Source: Sinorhizobium terangae (lineage in GTDB: Bacteria; Pseudomonadota; Alphaproteobacteria; Rhizobiales; Rhizobiaceae). From it: a DNA stretch of 64,000 nt. Positions 35,004-45,601 of the stretch are shown here, in pieces (positions within the stretch are counted from its first letter, which is position 1; the number at the start of each line of letters is the position of its first letter). The DNA is taken from positions 466,127 through 530,126 of the forward strand of contig NZ_WITC01000036.1 of NCBI RefSeq assembly GCF_009601505.1. Direction: 5' to 3'. The notes below the pieces were generated by a model. It ran no database searches. It was given only the letters and a program-made list of their open reading frames with translations, and was not told where the DNA came from. A program made the translations under genes and the position numbers.

Positions 35004-36599
35004 TCAATTCTTCCTAATATTAAAACCAGCGCGCGAAATTGCTGCAACCAAAAAGAGCATTCCGGCTGTTAACCAGAAGATTCGGCAGCGCGTGGCAGCA
35101 TCCGTTACGCTAAGCATTTTTCCCGGCAGAATTGTGTCTGTAACCCCCTTGTAATTGTATCCCAATCCTACCACTAAAACACCACGTGCATCAACAATTG
35201 CTGATATACCGCTGTTGGCTGCCCGGATCATCGGCGTTCCAGTCTCGACTGCACGCAACTGCGCCTGATGAAAATGCTGGCGCGGACCGGGTGTGTCGCC
35301 GAACCAGGCGTCGTTGGTGATGTTGAGCAGGAAGTCGGCTAGCGGAGCGTTGCCATCGATCTCTTCGGGGAAGATCGCTTCATAGCAGATGAGTGGATAG
35401 GCCGTCCTGCCGCCCGGCAGCGTAAGAAGCGCACGGCTTTGGGCAGGCGAAAAGCCGCCGGGCATCGAGGCAGCGACAGCGTTTAGCCCCCAGGAGGCAA
35501 GAACATCCTCGAACGGCAGATATTCGCCGAAGGGGACGAGGTGAACCTTGTCTGCGGCACCGACGATCTGGCCGCGATCGTCGATAACATAGATCGAGTT
35601 GTAAAAGCGCCGCGGCAGGCCGGCCCCGGCATCCTCGACGCGGACAGCGCCGGCAATGAGGATCTGCCCGTCGTCCAAGACCTCAGCGATGCGTGCCAGC
35701 GCGTCCGGGTTGTCGGTGAGTATGAACGGGATCGAGGTTTCCGGCCAAACAATGATGTCCGGACGTTTTCCGCCATCCTTGGCCGGTGCGGTCGTGAGAG
35801 CGAGATGCTCCTCGAAGACCGATGAGCGTTCGCGGTCATCAAGCTTTTTCGCCTGATCGACCACCGGCTGAACCAGACGCACCGTCAACTCAGGCGCCAG
35901 CGGCTGGGGCGCCGGCTGTGAAAGGCGATAGAAGCCGAAAGCCAGGTGCGCGCCAAAGAGCGCGACGGCAATCGCGAGGCCGGCACGCGCGCCCTTTCCG
36001 GTGGCGACGAGAGCCGGCGCTGCAAACACGAAGACCGCGAGCATATTCATCGTTGCAAGGTTCACGACGCTCGCCGACTGCATCATCACGGGCATCGGCA
36101 TCAAGGCATACCCGATGGCATTCCAGGGAAAGCCCGTGAGCAGAAAGCCGCGGAGCCATTCCGCGATGCCGAAGCCGAATGCAAGGGCGGCGATCCTGCC
36201 CAGGCCATCCGACCAGATACAACGCGCCAGCGCGACTGCGAGGGCGTAAAAGAGCGCGAGAAAGGCAGGCAGGCCCACAACGGCGAGCGGCAGCGCCCAG
36301 GCAAACAGATCCGCCTCGATCAGCAAGGCATTGCCAAGCCACCAAAGGCCGCCAAGAAAGTAGCCGAAGCCGAAGCTCCAGCCGATCGACAAGGCCGGCC
36401 AAAGCCTGCCGAGCCGGCCCCTTTCAGGATCACCCGGCGCGCCGTCGATCAGCCAGACGAGGACAGGGAACGAGACGAAAGCGGCCGCGAAGATACCGAA
36501 AGGCGGCTGGGTGAGAACGGTCAAGAGCCCCGCGACGAAGGCAATGAATACCCGCAACGCCCCGGAGAGGAGCATAATCCTGCCTGCCAGCCCTGCCAT
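35004..36599 (-). CDS. lnt: Apolipoprotein N-acyltransferase
   Basis: A 531-residue inner-membrane enzyme that adds the third acyl chain to lipoproteins. About eight membrane helices fill the first 210 residues, followed by a periplasmic nitrilase-like domain. The Glu of WPETSIPF and the Cys of ICYEAIFPEE are the visible members of the Glu-Lys-Cys triad. A final helix anchors the C-terminus. GGAGG precedes the ATG. The signal peptidase II gene of the same pathway is also in this window at 59839. Confidence 0.95.
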   Translation of the reverse strand: MAGLAGRIMLLSGALRVFIAFVAGLLTVLTQPPFGIFAAAFVSFPVLVWLIDGAPGDPERGRLGRLWPALSIGWSFGFGYFLGGLWWLGNALLIEADLFAWALPLAVVGLPAFLALFYALAVALARCIWSDGLGRIAALAFGFGIAEWLRGFLLTGFPWNAIGYALMPMPVMMQSASVVNLATMNMLAVFVFAAPALVATGKGARAGLAIAVALFGAHLAFGFYRLSQPAPQPLAPELTVRLVQPVVDQAKKLDDRERSSVFEEHLALTTAPAKDGGKRPDIIVWPETSIPFILTDNPDALARIAEVLDDGQILIAGAVRVEDAGAGLPRRFYNSIYVIDDRGQIVGAADKVHLVPFGEYLPFEDVLASWGLNAVAASMPGGFSPAQSRALLTLPGGRTAYPLICYEAIFPEEIDGNAPLADFLLNITNDAWFGDTPGPRQHFHQAQLRAVETGTPMIRAANSGISAIVDARGVLVVGLGYNYKGVTDTILPGKMLSVTDAATRCRIFWLTAGMLFLVAAISRAGFNIRKN

Positions 36600-36796
36600 A
36601 CAGCCTCCAATAGACGCAGAATCGCACCTCGACCCTGCGCAGGAAAAACCACCGAATCATTCCGCGGCAGTCTTCCAAAAAAGCGGCTGCTTGTCCCGAT
36701 CGCATACGTTGCACAGCACGGCGTTGCGCCAGAAAATCGAAGCGATTTTGGGCTATGCCAGATCGTTTGCGGTTTCGCTGAGACCGTGAAGCGAAG

Positions 36797-37945
36797 CTAT
36801 TGTTCCGGCGTCGGCTGCGATCCGGCACCGACCTCGGCGTCGCGGCCAACGGGCGTTTCCCGCTCCGTTTTCACCACCCGGCGACGGGCCAGCGGGCGCT
36901 TGCGCATGATGCGCACCCGTTTGACGCGCCGCGGGTCGGCATCGAGGATCTGAAACTCAAAACCAGGAATGGCCTGGACCACTTCGCCGCGCACCGGAAT
37001 GCGTCCGAGCGAAGCGAAAACCAGTCCGCCGAGCGTGTCGACGTCCTCGAGCTGCTCGCGCACGTCGAAATCCGGGCCGATCGCCTCGGCGATCTCTTCC
37101 AGTTCGACGCGGGCATCGGCGACGAAGACATCATCCGAGCTGCGCGCGAACATGACCTCTTCATCGTCATGCTCGTCCTCGATATCTCCGACGACCATCT
37201 CGACGATGTCCTCCAGCGACACGAGACCGTCCGTGCCTCCGTATTCATCGATGACGAGCGCCATCTGGATGCGCGCCGCCTGCATCCGCTGCATCAGGTC
37301 CGAGGCCAGCATCGACGGCGGCACGAACAGGACCTGGCGAACGATGCCGGCCTCTTCCACCGTCTTCCCGAGATCGACACGCGAGAGATCGAAACCCGCT
37401 CGTTGCTGCCTCGGCATCCGTTCCGCCCCAACCGGGACCGTCGGCTGCGCCTTGCCGTTGCGGCGCCGGTTGCGGGCCTGCTTGGTGACATAGGCGAGCA
37501 GATCGCGGATGTGCACCATGCCGCGCGGGTCATCCAGGCCCTCGTTGTAGACCGGCATGCGCGAACGTCCGGACTCCTCGAATATGACCATGAGCTCGCC
37601 GATCGTGATGCTCTGGTCCACGGCCTCGATATCGGCGCGCGGCACCATCACGTCCTCGACGCGAACCTCGCGGAAACGCAGGATGTTGTTGAGCATTGCC
37701 CGCTCTTCGGGCGAGAACGCGGCATTGCTGTCCGCATCCGTCATCAGAGCGTCGGCGAGATCTTCGCGCAGGCTCGACGGGCTCGCTCCGCGCAGAAGGC
37801 GCGCGGCTCGGCTCCAGAAGGAGGTGGTGGATTTGCTGCTCTCCTGTCGGGGAGCGGCGGTGCTACTACTGCCCGCCTCGGCCTCTCCGGAAGCTTCCGC
37901 TTCGTCGGCCACAACGGCAGCCGGCTGTGTGTTGGTGTCGCTCAT
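36797..37945 (-). CDS. CBS-domain hemolysin-like protein (CorC/TlyC family)
   Basis: A 382-residue cytoplasmic protein. A Ser/Ala-rich N-terminus (residues 1-60) precedes two CBS domains at about 95-155 and 195-255 (VMVPRADIEAVD, then DEYGGTDGLVSLEDIVE) and a CorC_HlyC domain at about 270-350. Such proteins are tied to magnesium/cobalt homeostasis in other bacteria; hemolysin activity is doubtful. It lies 12 bp after ybeY, and the phoH-ybeY-corC-lnt order is conserved in many bacteria, so a common operon is likely. Confidence 0.92.
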   Translation of the reverse strand: MSDTNTQPAAVVADEAEASGEAEAGSSSTAAPRQESSKSTTSFWSRAARLLRGASPSSLREDLADALMTDADSNAAFSPEERAMLNNILRFREVRVEDVMVPRADIEAVDQSITIGELMVIFEESGRSRMPVYNEGLDDPRGMVHIRDLLAYVTKQARNRRRNGKAQPTVPVGAERMPRQQRAGFDLSRVDLGKTVEEAGIVRQVLFVPPSMLASDLMQRMQAARIQMALVIDEYGGTDGLVSLEDIVEMVVGDIEDEHDDEEVMFARSSDDVFVADARVELEEIAEAIGPDFDVREQLEDVDTLGGLVFASLGRIPVRGEVVQAIPGFEFQILDADPRRVKRVRIMRKRPLARRRVVKTERETPVGRDAEVGAGSQPTPEQ

Positions 37946-37957
37946 CGTTCCAAACTG

Positions 37958-38464
37958 TTAATCCGGGGAACGATCCCCGTAGGGATCAGATAGGCCAAGA
38001 CGCGCCAAAATGCGAGTCTCCAGGCCCTCCATTCTTTCCGCTTCGTCGTCTTCGAGGTGATCATACCCGAAAAGATGGAGGAATCCATGCACGAGGAGGT
38101 GCGTCAGATGCGCGTCAAACGGCTTCTCCATCTCGACCGCCTCGCGCTTCAGCGTTTCATAGGCAACGATGATGTCACCGAGCATCGGCCCCGGCATCTT
38201 GCCCGGCGTCACAGGAAAGGCAGGAAAAGACAGCACATTGGTCGGCTTGTCCTGGTTTCGCCATTCCGCGTTGATCGCCCGCATAGAAGCGTCATCGGTG
38301 AAGACCAGCGAGACTTCCGGCGCGTCCGGCGGAAATGGCTGCTTTTCCTCGCGCGCAAGGAAATCGGCCGCCGCCTCGAGAGTACGTTCCGAGAAGGATT
38401 GCAGCTCATCTTCCGATGGCCAATCGCCCTCCTCGACGCTGATCTGAATATCCAAAACCGTCAT
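37958..38464 (-). CDS. ybeY: Endoribonuclease YbeY
   Basis: A 168-residue metal-dependent RNase needed for 16S rRNA maturation and ribosome quality control. The zinc motif HLLVHGFLHLFGYDH is intact near residues 121-135. Start 38464 (MTVLDIQISVE) is chosen over a longer frame beginning at 38581, which would overlap phoH by nearly 100 bp and adds unlike sequence. It starts 19 bp after the phoH stop codon. S. meliloti YbeY (SMc01113) has been linked to small-RNA-type control and symbiosis. Confidence 0.96.
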   Translation of the reverse strand: MTVLDIQISVEEGDWPSEDELQSFSERTLEAAADFLAREEKQPFPPDAPEVSLVFTDDASMRAINAEWRNQDKPTNVLSFPAFPVTPGKMPGPMLGDIIVAYETLKREAVEMEKPFDAHLTHLLVHGFLHLFGYDHLEDDEAERMEGLETRILARLGLSDPYGDRSPD

Positions 38465-38483
38465 GGCTGCAACGAACCGCCGG

Positions 38484-39539
38484 TCAGCGATCGCTCTGCT
38501 CGCTCTCGTCGTGAACCGCGGTGTGGGCTTCATAGGCCCTGACGATCCTCGCCACCATCGGATGGCGGACGACATCGGCATCCTTGAAGCGGATCACCGA
38601 AACGCCCTCCACGCCATTGAGGATCTGCAGCGCCTCCACGAGGCCCGACTTGACGCCGCGCGGCAGGTCGATCTGGCTCGGATCGCCAGTGACGATCATC
38701 CGGCCGTTTTCGCCAAGACGGGTCAGGAACATCTTCATCTGCATCGATGTCGTGTTCTGGGCCTCGTCGAGGATCACGGCGGCATTGGCGAGCGTGCGCC
38801 CACGCATGAAGGCGAGCGGCGCGATCTCGATCACGCCCGCAGTGATCGCCCGCTCGACCTTGTCGCCGGGCATCGTGTCGTAGAGCGCATCGTAGAGCGG
38901 TCTCAGATAAGGGTCGACCTTTTCCTTCATGTCGCCCGGCAGGAAGCCCAGGCGCTCGCCGGCTTCGACCGCCGGCCTCGAAAGAACGATGCGATCGACC
39001 GCGCCGCGCTCAAGAAGCTGAGCGGCATGAGCAACGGCAAGGTAGGTCTTGCCGGTGCCGGCCGGGCCGATGCCGAAGACGAGTTCCGCCCGCTCCATCG
39101 CGCGGATATAGGCATCCTGCATGGGTGTGCGCGCAGCGATGGTCTTCTTGCGCGTCGAAATCTGCGCCATCGTCAACTTGGCTTTGCGTTCCATGGTCGG
39201 CAACTGCAACTGGTCGTCAGCAGCGACCGCCATGCGGATCGCTCCCTCGACATCGGACGTATCGATCGAACCGCCACTCTGCAATCTTCCGTAGAGATAG
39301 TCGAGAGCGCGCCGCGCCTGGTTCGTCGCCACCACATCGCCCGAGATGGCAACAGAGTTTCCTCGCGGCCTCGCATCGATGCGCAGGCGCTCTTCAAGCA
39401 GCTTCAAATTCTGGTCGAACTGGCCAAAGAGTTCGCTGGCAAAGCGGTTGTTCTCGAAAGTGAGCACGAAGTGATTGGCGTCTGTCGCAGATGTTTTTGA
39501 CTGGCGCGGTGATGAAGAAATCAATTCGTGTCCGTCCAA
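38484..39539 (-). CDS. phoH: PhoH family ATPase
   Basis: A 351-residue P-loop ATPase of the PhoH-like group found beside ybeY. Walker A is [11 protein letters not shown] and Walker B is VILDEAQNT, in the second half of the protein. The N-terminal 110 residues ([20 protein letters not shown]) form a KH-like region typical of PhoL/YbeZ. The start appears to be TTG at 39539, preceded by GAGGAG at 9 bp; no ATG is available in the N-terminal part. It is presumed to act with YbeY in RNA metabolism. Confidence 0.93.
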   Translation of the reverse strand: MDGHELISSSPRQSKTSATDANHFVLTFENNRFASELFGQFDQNLKLLEERLRIDARPRGNSVAISGDVVATNQARRALDYLYGRLQSGGSIDTSDVEGAIRMAVAADDQLQLPTMERKAKLTMAQISTRKKTIAARTPMQDAYIRAMERAELVFGIGPAGTGKTYLAVAHAAQLLERGAVDRIVLSRPAVEAGERLGFLPGDMKEKVDPYLRPLYDALYDTMPGDKVERAITAGVIEIAPLAFMRGRTLANAAVILDEAQNTTSMQMKMFLTRLGENGRMIVTGDPSQIDLPRGVKSGLVEALQILNGVEGVSVIRFKDADVVRHPMVARIVRAYEAHTAVHDESEQSDR

Positions 39540-39565
39540 GCGGTTAAGCTCCTCGCTCTCGGTCC

Positions 39566-40966
39566 CTATGCGATCATCTCGGCAAAGAGGCTATTGGAGC
39601 CTGCTTTGATGATTCGTACTTTGATAATGTCACCGATTTGCGATGTTTTTGCATCAACATTCACCGGCTGCAGCCAGGGTGAACGACCGACGAGCTGGCC
39701 GGGCATGCGGCCGGGCTTTTCCAGAAGCAGATCGATCTCGCGTCCGATACAGGCTTGAGCGAATTCGCGCTGCTGCTTCATGAGCAAAGTCTGCAATCTT
39801 TCCAATCGCTTGGCCTTCACGTCCTCTGGAACCTGATCCTTGAGTTCGGCCCCCGGCGTGCCGGGGCGGCTCGAATACTTGAAGGAAAATGCCTGTGCAT
39901 AACCCACTGCCTCTACGAGACGCATGGTATCCTCGAAGTCCTCGTCGGTTTCACCCGGAAAGCCTACGATGAAATCGCCGGAGAGGGCAAGGTCGGGCTG
40001 AGCCGCGCGGATGCGATCTATCAGGGTGAGATACTCGGCTGCCGTATGACGCCGGTTCATCGCCTTCAGGATGCGATCGGATCCTGACTGGACCGGCAGA
40101 TGCAGATAGGGCATCAGCTTCGTCATCGACCGATGCGCCTCGATGAGGCCGTCATCCATGTCGCGCGGATGGCTGGTCGTATAACGCAGGCGTTTGAGGC
40201 CCTCGATTTCCGCAAGACGGACGAGAAGATCGCCCAAGCCCCAGTCGCGGCCATCCGGGCCGGCGCCATGCCAGGCATTGACGTTCTGCCCGAGCAGGGT
40301 AATTTCGCGTACCCCGCCTTCGACCAGTTTTTCGGCCTCAGCAACGATCTGAGCCACCGGTCGCGACACTTCCGAGCCGCGCGTATAGGGGACGACGCAG
40401 AAGGTGCAGAACTTGTCGCATCCCTCCTGCACCGTCAGGAAAGCGGTCACGCCGCGGGCTCGTGTCTTCGCCTTGTCCGGTGCGGGCAAATGCTCAAACT
40501 TGTCCTCGATCGCATAGTCGCTCTCGACGACGCGCTCGCCGTCCCGCGCTCGCTTCAACGCCTCGGGAAGGCGGTGATAGGTCTGCGGGCCGATGACGAG
40601 GTCGACCGCCGGGGCGCGGCGAAGGATTTCGTCGCCTTCGGCCTGCGCGACGCAGCCGGCAACGCCGATGACCATTTCGCGGCCTTCGCGCGCCTTCTCC
40701 TTCTTCAATTCGCGCAGCCGGCCAAGCTCGGAATAGACTTTTTCAGCCGCCTTCTCGCGGATATGGCAGGTGTTGAGCAGGACGAAATCCGCTTCCTCCA
40801 GGACGTCGGTCGAAACATAGCCGTCGCGCGAAAGCGCATCCGACATGCGGTCGGAATCGTAGACGTTCATCTGGCAGCCATAGGTCTTGACGAAGACCTT
40901 GCGCGAGGGTGCGTGTTCCTCGCCCGGCACCGGCGTTTTCGACAGAAGAGCTGTTTCCTGGGTCAT
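39566..40966 (-). CDS. miaB: tRNA-2-methylthio-N6-dimethylallyladenosine synthase
   Basis: A 466-residue radical-SAM methylthiotransferase modifying A37 of tRNAs. The N-terminal cluster cysteines are in YGCQMN, LNTCHIR and AGCVAQ. The radical-SAM triad is CDKFCTFC (about residues 185-192). A TRAM domain ends the protein. It lies 26 bp upstream of phoH and heads the miaB-phoH-ybeY-corC-lnt string, a widespread order. Confidence 0.97.
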   Translation of the reverse strand: MTQETALLSKTPVPGEEHAPSRKVFVKTYGCQMNVYDSDRMSDALSRDGYVSTDVLEEADFVLLNTCHIREKAAEKVYSELGRLRELKKEKAREGREMVIGVAGCVAQAEGDEILRRAPAVDLVIGPQTYHRLPEALKRARDGERVVESDYAIEDKFEHLPAPDKAKTRARGVTAFLTVQEGCDKFCTFCVVPYTRGSEVSRPVAQIVAEAEKLVEGGVREITLLGQNVNAWHGAGPDGRDWGLGDLLVRLAEIEGLKRLRYTTSHPRDMDDGLIEAHRSMTKLMPYLHLPVQSGSDRILKAMNRRHTAAEYLTLIDRIRAAQPDLALSGDFIVGFPGETDEDFEDTMRLVEAVGYAQAFSFKYSSRPGTPGAELKDQVPEDVKAKRLERLQTLLMKQQREFAQACIGREIDLLLEKPGRMPGQLVGRSPWLQPVNVDAKTSQIGDIIKVRIIKAGSNSLFAEMIA

Positions 40967-41021
40967 GCGGGGTTCTTTAGTGCATGGCGGCCCAAAGTTG
41001 AAGCATTTTCGGCGCCGATGC

Positions 41022-41846
41022 CTATCGCTCCGCCCGCGCCACTACCCGATCCAACTTTGGCCGACCCCTCAGGCGGTCCGACAGCATGCTGCGAATGCGC
41101 GCCTCGATCGTGCGGCTCACGTCTTTCCGATTGGCATGGCGGTCGTAGTCCACCGCCTCACCGAAATCGACGTCCACGTCGAGCGCGCCTTCCCGCAGCA
41201 CGCCAAGAAGGTGCGGCACCAGTCCGATGTCGCCGGGCCAGGCGGCGATCGGCCTGTTGTAGCGCCCCATGGGCATGCCGTGTATGCCGGTGTAGGAAAT
41301 GGCGAGTGGTTGAACATGGACCACCCCGGTCGGCGAGTGCGGAACCGCAGAAGCGGCGGCGCCGAAGAGCGAGGTCTTGATGTCGAGCAACCGGTTGCCA
41401 TCCGACGTCGTGCCTTCGGGGAAGAGCACGACGATCTCTCCATCGGCGAGCCTTCGGCCGATCTCGTTCACCTGGTGACCGGTCGTGCGCTTCTGGTCGC
41501 GCTCGATGAAAACAGAGGCCTGCAGGCGGGCGAGAAGCCCGAAGACGGGCCAGGTCTTCACCTCGGACTTGGCGACGAAGACGACGTCGGCCACGGAAGA
41601 CAGCACCAGAATATCCTTCCAGGACACGTGATTGGCGCTCAGTAGCAACGGACGCCGGCGCTCGGGCTCGCCATGAACGCGAACGCGAAGACCGAGCAAC
41701 AGGCATGCCACGCGGTGCCAGAAACGCGGCAGCCACCGCCGCGGCTTCAAATCCAGCCAAAGACAAAGGATCTGCACCGGCATCAGCACCAGCGAGACCA
41801 GGACAAGCAGCGCGCCGCACAGGGCAACCCGGACCCAATTGATCAT
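41022..41846 (-). CDS. olsA: 1-acyl-glycerol-3-phosphate-type acyltransferase (OlsA-like)
   Basis: A 274-residue membrane-bound acyltransferase (PlsC family) with an N-terminal hydrophobic helix (residues 5-28). The H-x4-D motif is NHVSWKD and the substrate motif is FPEGTTSDG. From its position between miaB and rimI it resembles S. meliloti OlsA, which adds the second acyl chain to lyso-ornithine lipid. A general lysophosphatidate acyltransferase role is the alternative. The first-step gene olsB lies about 15 kb away at 56434. Confidence 0.85.
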   Translation of the reverse strand: MINWVRVALCGALLVLVSLVLMPVQILCLWLDLKPRRWLPRFWHRVACLLLGLRVRVHGEPERRRPLLLSANHVSWKDILVLSSVADVVFVAKSEVKTWPVFGLLARLQASVFIERDQKRTTGHQVNEIGRRLADGEIVVLFPEGTTSDGNRLLDIKTSLFGAAASAVPHSPTGVVHVQPLAISYTGIHGMPMGRYNRPIAAWPGDIGLVPHLLGVLREGALDVDVDFGEAVDYDRHANRKDVSRTIEARIRSMLSDRLRGRPKLDRVVARAER

Positions 41847-41950
41847 TCGCGAAGGCTTTCTAACCCGCTCATCTTTCGTTCATCGTTCGGGCCCGCGCCA
41901 TTTTCGGAACGCGGCCACACGCATCCGAACGGGAAATGTGATGAATCGGA

Positions 41951-42448
41951 CTAACGAAGATCGAGTCGCATGACAAGCGCCGCCGTGCGCGCTCCTGTCG
42001 AGCTCTGGTAGTAAGCCCGGCGTTCGCCAACCTTGAGGAAGCCGAGTTTCTGATAGAGGCCGAGTGCGGCCTCATTCGTTTCATCGACTTCGAGAAAGAG
42101 CGCCTCGGAACCTTTGACGAGCGCCTCGCGCATGGCGGCCTGCATCAGGCGCCAACCGAGGCCCGAACGGATGAAACGCGGATCGACGCCGATGGTCAGG
42201 ATTTCGGCCTCACCGGCTACGGCCCGCGACAGCACAAATCCGCCGAACGCAGGGCGAAAGGCGCCGCTCGTCTGGCGCGCCACGAAGCCGAAGACGGTAT
42301 CCTGCGACAGCAATGCGTGAATTTCACCGTCGCTCCAAGGAGAAGCGAAGCGTTGGCGATGCAGCGCCGCAGCGGCAACAAGGTCACCCTCCTCGAGCGG
42401 GAAGATATCGAACTCCGTCCGACGGGTGAAATAATCGGTCAAACTCAT
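41951..42448 (-). CDS. rimI: Ribosomal-protein alanine N-acetyltransferase (RimI-like)
   Basis: A 165-residue GNAT acetyltransferase. The acetyl-CoA loop is RFIRSGLGWRLM, and the C-terminal YQKLGFLKVGERRAYY is typical of RimI, which acetylates the N-terminus of ribosomal protein S18. It lies 6 bp downstream of tsaB, a frequent pairing, so the two form an operon. Confidence 0.9.
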   Translation of the reverse strand: MSLTDYFTRRTEFDIFPLEEGDLVAAAALHRQRFASPWSDGEIHALLSQDTVFGFVARQTSGAFRPAFGGFVLSRAVAGEAEILTIGVDPRFIRSGLGWRLMQAAMREALVKGSEALFLEVDETNEAALGLYQKLGFLKVGERRAYYQSSTGARTAALVMRLDLR

Positions 42449-42454
42449 CGTGGT

Positions 42455-43114
42455 CTAGGCTCGGGTTACGGCAAAACCTGCCTGAGGTTTCGCATCCGGT
42501 CCACGCAAGTATAGCGGTTTCGGCTTGGCCGAGGCTGGATCGGCATTGGCACCCAACCGGCCAACAACAGCAATGTCGATATCGTCCGGAATTCCACCTG
42601 CCCGCACATGGCCAACGAGAGAGGCGCCGGAGCCGCAAACGGTGCCTTCGAAGCCGGAAAGCCGGTCGCGCGCCTCCGTCACCGACAGGATTTCGGGCTC
42701 GCCCATTGCTCGACCGGAGGCGTCGAAGAGTTGGACGTAGACTTCGTCCCGCTTCGCGTCGATGACGACGAGAATCGGCTGGCCGGGTGTCGTCAGCCTG
42801 GCGCTTTCGGCGGCGACCTCGAGCGTGGTGATGCCGACAGCCGGCTTGCCAAGCGCGAGCGCAAGGCCGCGTGCGGCCGCAACGCCGACACGAATTCCGG
42901 TGAAGGATCCGGGGCCGATTGTGACTGCGATACGGTCAATGTCTGCAAGTTGCCCGTCGGCGGCGAGCAGCGCCTCGTCGACGAACTCCATCAGACGTTC
43001 GGCGTGGCCACGTCCAATGTTCGCGCCCGCACGGCCCATAACCTCGGCGGAGGCGCTGTCATAGACCGCAGCGGAGCAACCGCTGCCGGACGTATCGATG
43101 GCAAGCACTAACAT
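42455..43114 (-). CDS. tsaB: tRNA threonylcarbamoyladenosine biosynthesis protein TsaB
   Basis: A 219-residue ASKHA-fold partner of TsaD needed for t6A37 in tRNA. LAIDTSGSGCSAAVY and TIGPGSFTGIRVGVAAARGLA mark the nucleotide-binding core. It has the usual TsaB length when started at MLVLAIDT (43114). An in-frame start 87 bp upstream adds an Arg/Ala-rich stretch unlike the family. rimI follows at 6 bp. Confidence 0.94.
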   Translation of the reverse strand: MLVLAIDTSGSGCSAAVYDSASAEVMGRAGANIGRGHAERLMEFVDEALLAADGQLADIDRIAVTIGPGSFTGIRVGVAAARGLALALGKPAVGITTLEVAAESARLTTPGQPILVVIDAKRDEVYVQLFDASGRAMGEPEILSVTEARDRLSGFEGTVCGSGASLVGHVRAGGIPDDIDIAVVGRLGANADPASAKPKPLYLRGPDAKPQAGFAVTRA

Positions 43115-43234
43115 GTCAGCCGCAATGGCCTCCTCCATTGCTTCGCGCACAGATCCGGCGCGAAGTGCCCTTACAGCCGCTCTTGGCACGCGCTCTCGCA
43201 CGCGACGGACAACGACGGGACAGGGCGCCCCGGA

Positions 43235-43801
43235 TCAGACGGATTCGACTGCTTCAACTTCCGGAACGAAGTGGCGCAGCAGGTTCTGGACGCCGTGCCT
43301 CAACGTAGCGGTCGAGGAGGGGCAGCCGGAGCATGCGCCCTTCATGTTCAGGAACACGGTGCCATCCTTGAAGCCGCGGAAGGTGATGTCGCCACCGTCC
43401 TGGGCAACGGCCGGACGAACGCGGGTTTCAAGCAATTCCTTGATCGTGGCGACGATCGCTTCATCGCCCTCGTCGAAGAACTCGCCTTCCTGGTCCGTTT
43501 CTTCGGCGCGCCCGGCACCCGACATGACCGGCTGGCCCGACATGAAATGCTCCATGATCGAGCCGAGGATGGCGGGCTTCAGGTGTGGCCACTCCTGGCC
43601 TTCCTTGCTGACCGTGATGAAGTCATAACCGAAATAGACGCCGGTTACGCCCGGGATCGAGAAGAGCCGGGACGCCAAAGGCGACCCTGCACGGGCTTCT
43701 TCTTCGCTCCGGAATTCGGCCGTACCGTTCTCCATCACCACCTTGCCCGGCAGGAACTTGAGCGTGGCCGGATTTGGCGTGGCTTCCGTCTGGATGAACA
43801 T
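43235..43801 (-). CDS. NifU-like iron-sulfur scaffold protein (NfuA type)
   Basis: A 188-residue Fe-S carrier with an N-terminal Nfu domain (residues 1-88, MFIQTEATPNPATLKFLPG) and a C-terminal NifU-like domain with the cluster motif CSGCPSST. It delivers clusters to target enzymes in the cytoplasm. A palindrome resembling a rhizobial iron-responsive box lies 41 bp upstream (43842-43858). This would tie it to iron control, as expected for Fe-S assembly. Confidence 0.93.
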   Translation of the reverse strand: MFIQTEATPNPATLKFLPGKVVMENGTAEFRSEEEARAGSPLASRLFSIPGVTGVYFGYDFITVSKEGQEWPHLKPAILGSIMEHFMSGQPVMSGAGRAEETDQEGEFFDEGDEAIVATIKELLETRVRPAVAQDGGDITFRGFKDGTVFLNMKGACSGCPSSTATLRHGVQNLLRHFVPEVEAVESV

Positions 43802-43841
43802 CTCTCTCTCCGTTTCGCCGGAAGCGCTTACCGACCGGCTT

Positions 43842-43858
43842 TTTAGAATTGTTCAAAA
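43842..43858 (-). promoter_or_regulatory. Candidate iron-responsive (RirA-type) box before the NifU-like gene
   Basis: TTTAGAA-TTG-TTCAAAA is a near-perfect palindrome, with one mismatch from TTTAGAA-N3-TTCTAAA, 41 bp upstream of the start codon. It is close to the iron-box pattern bound by RirA in rhizobia, as I remember it. Confidence 0.5.
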
Positions 43859-43992
43859 ATATAGGTGTTTCGCGCCGCCCTCGCAAGGGCTCATCCCGTC
43901 GCACGTGGACCGCGAAGATCGGGACGGCGGAGCGTGGCAAGACCGTGTCTTCCCGACTTGGAAAGACCGCAATGCCGCACGGAAAAAGCGCT

Positions 43993-44484
43993 CTAACTCA
44001 GTGCGTCTATTTCCTCGTCGGTCAGCATATCGGGAATGACGGTCACGGGGATCGGAAAGGCCGCGGCCTTCCCGGCGATGGACGACACCAACGGTCCCGG
44101 CCCTTCCTTCGCAGATCCGGCTGCAAGCACCAGAATGGCGATGTCGCGGTCATCCTCGATCACGGCATGGATCTGCTCCGTGGCGATCCCTTCGCGAATG
44201 ACGATTTCCGGTTCGATGCCGATGCTTTCGCGCACCGTCTGCGCCACCTTTGCCAGCGTCGCCTCGGCCTCTTCGCGCGCTTCCGCGCGCATGATCTCCT
44301 CGACCCCCAGCCATTGCTGGAAGTCGCCATCGGCGATCACATAGAGCAGCACCAGGCCGCCATTGGAGTTCTTCGCGCGCATGCCGGCATAATGCACGGC
44401 GCGGCTGCATTCGGGCGTATCGTCGATCACCGCCATGAACTTGCGGCGATGACCTTCCAGTCGTGAGAGTCGGGTGGAAACCAT
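43993..44484 (-). CDS. Universal stress protein (UspA family)
   Basis: A 163-residue protein with one Usp fold (KFMAVIDDTPECSRAVHYA, then ILVLAAGSAKEGPGPLVSSIAGK). The C-terminal G-x2-G-x9-G type loop is only partly matched, so ATP binding is uncertain. Usp proteins respond to starvation or oxidative stress. It lies 52 bp after trpS on the same strand and may share its transcript. Confidence 0.88.
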   Translation of the reverse strand: MVSTRLSRLEGHRRKFMAVIDDTPECSRAVHYAGMRAKNSNGGLVLLYVIADGDFQQWLGVEEIMRAEAREEAEATLAKVAQTVRESIGIEPEIVIREGIATEQIHAVIEDDRDIAILVLAAGSAKEGPGPLVSSIAGKAAAFPIPVTVIPDMLTDEEIDALS

Positions 44485-44536
44485 GCGGCGAACATTACAT
44501 TGCCGTTCGCCGCCCGCAAGGTCTCATTTTTGTGCG

Positions 44537-45601
44537 CTACTGCAAAAACCCGATGATTTCGCGAACCTCGCGCATCGTCTTTTCCGCACGCGCCCGCGCC
44601 CGCTCGCCACCACGCCTCAGGATTGCGTCGATGTGCGCGGTATCATCCATCAGGCGACGCATCTCACCGGTGATCGGCGACAGCACGTTGACGGCAAGAT
44701 CGACCAGGGCCGGCTTGAAGACCGAGAACTGCTGGCCCCCGAACTCCGCGAGAACCTCGTCCTTCGTCTTGTCGGAAAGCGCCGCATAGATGCCGACGAG
44801 GTTTTCGGCCTCCGGACGGCCGGCGAGGCCGTCGACTTCGCTCGGAAGCGCGTCGGGGTCGGTCTTGGCCTTGCGGATCTTCTTCGAGATCGTCTCGGCA
44901 TCATCCATCAGATTGATGCGCGACAGATCGGAAGGATCGGACTTCGACATCTTCTTCGTGCCGTCACGCAGAGACATGACGCGCGGCGCCGGCCCGCCGA
45001 TCAAGGGCTCGACGGGCGGGAAATAGGCATGGATCGGCTCTTCACCGACGACGATATCGACGCCGTAACCGCGCGCCCGAATATGCTCCATGAAGTCGAT
45101 GTTGAATTTCTGGGCAATGTCGCGCGTCAGCTCCAGGTGCTGCTTCTGGTCGTCGCCGACCGGAACGTGCGTGGCACGGTAGACGAGAATGTCGGCCGCC
45201 ATCAGGCTCGGATAGGCGAGCAGGCCGAGCGAGGCGTTTTCGCGATCCTTGCCGGCCTTGTCCTTGAACTGGGTCATCCGGTTCATCCAACCGATACGCG
45301 CGACACAATTGAAGATCCAGGCGAGCTCGGCGTGTTGCGGCACGGCCGACTGGTTGAAGACGATATGCTTTTCCGGATCGATGCCGGAGGCGATGAAGGC
45401 GGCCGCGATCGAGCGGATCTGGCCCGGCAGGTCCTCATGCACAAGCTGCGCGGTGATCGAATGCAGGTCGACGACGCAATAGATGCAGTCATTGTTTTCC
45501 TGCAGGGCGACGAACTTGCGGATCGCGCCGAGGTAATTGCCGAGATGCAGGTTGCCGGTCGGTTGTACGCCGGAAAATACGAGCGGCTTGAATTCGTTCA
45601 T
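44537..45601 (-). CDS. trpS: Tryptophanyl-tRNA synthetase
   Basis: A 354-residue class I synthetase. The HIGH equivalent is GNLHLGN near residue 16, and KMSKS follows at about residue 210. The protein has the usual compact TrpRS length. GAGGA lies upstream of the ATG. It follows the VOC-protein gene after 104 bp and precedes the usp gene. Confidence 0.97.
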   Translation of the reverse strand: MNEFKPLVFSGVQPTGNLHLGNYLGAIRKFVALQENNDCIYCVVDLHSITAQLVHEDLPGQIRSIAAAFIASGIDPEKHIVFNQSAVPQHAELAWIFNCVARIGWMNRMTQFKDKAGKDRENASLGLLAYPSLMAADILVYRATHVPVGDDQKQHLELTRDIAQKFNIDFMEHIRARGYGVDIVVGEEPIHAYFPPVEPLIGGPAPRVMSLRDGTKKMSKSDPSDLSRINLMDDAETISKKIRKAKTDPDALPSEVDGLAGRPEAENLVGIYAALSDKTKDEVLAEFGGQQFSVFKPALVDLAVNVLSPITGEMRRLMDDTAHIDAILRRGGERARARAEKTMREVREIIGFLQ

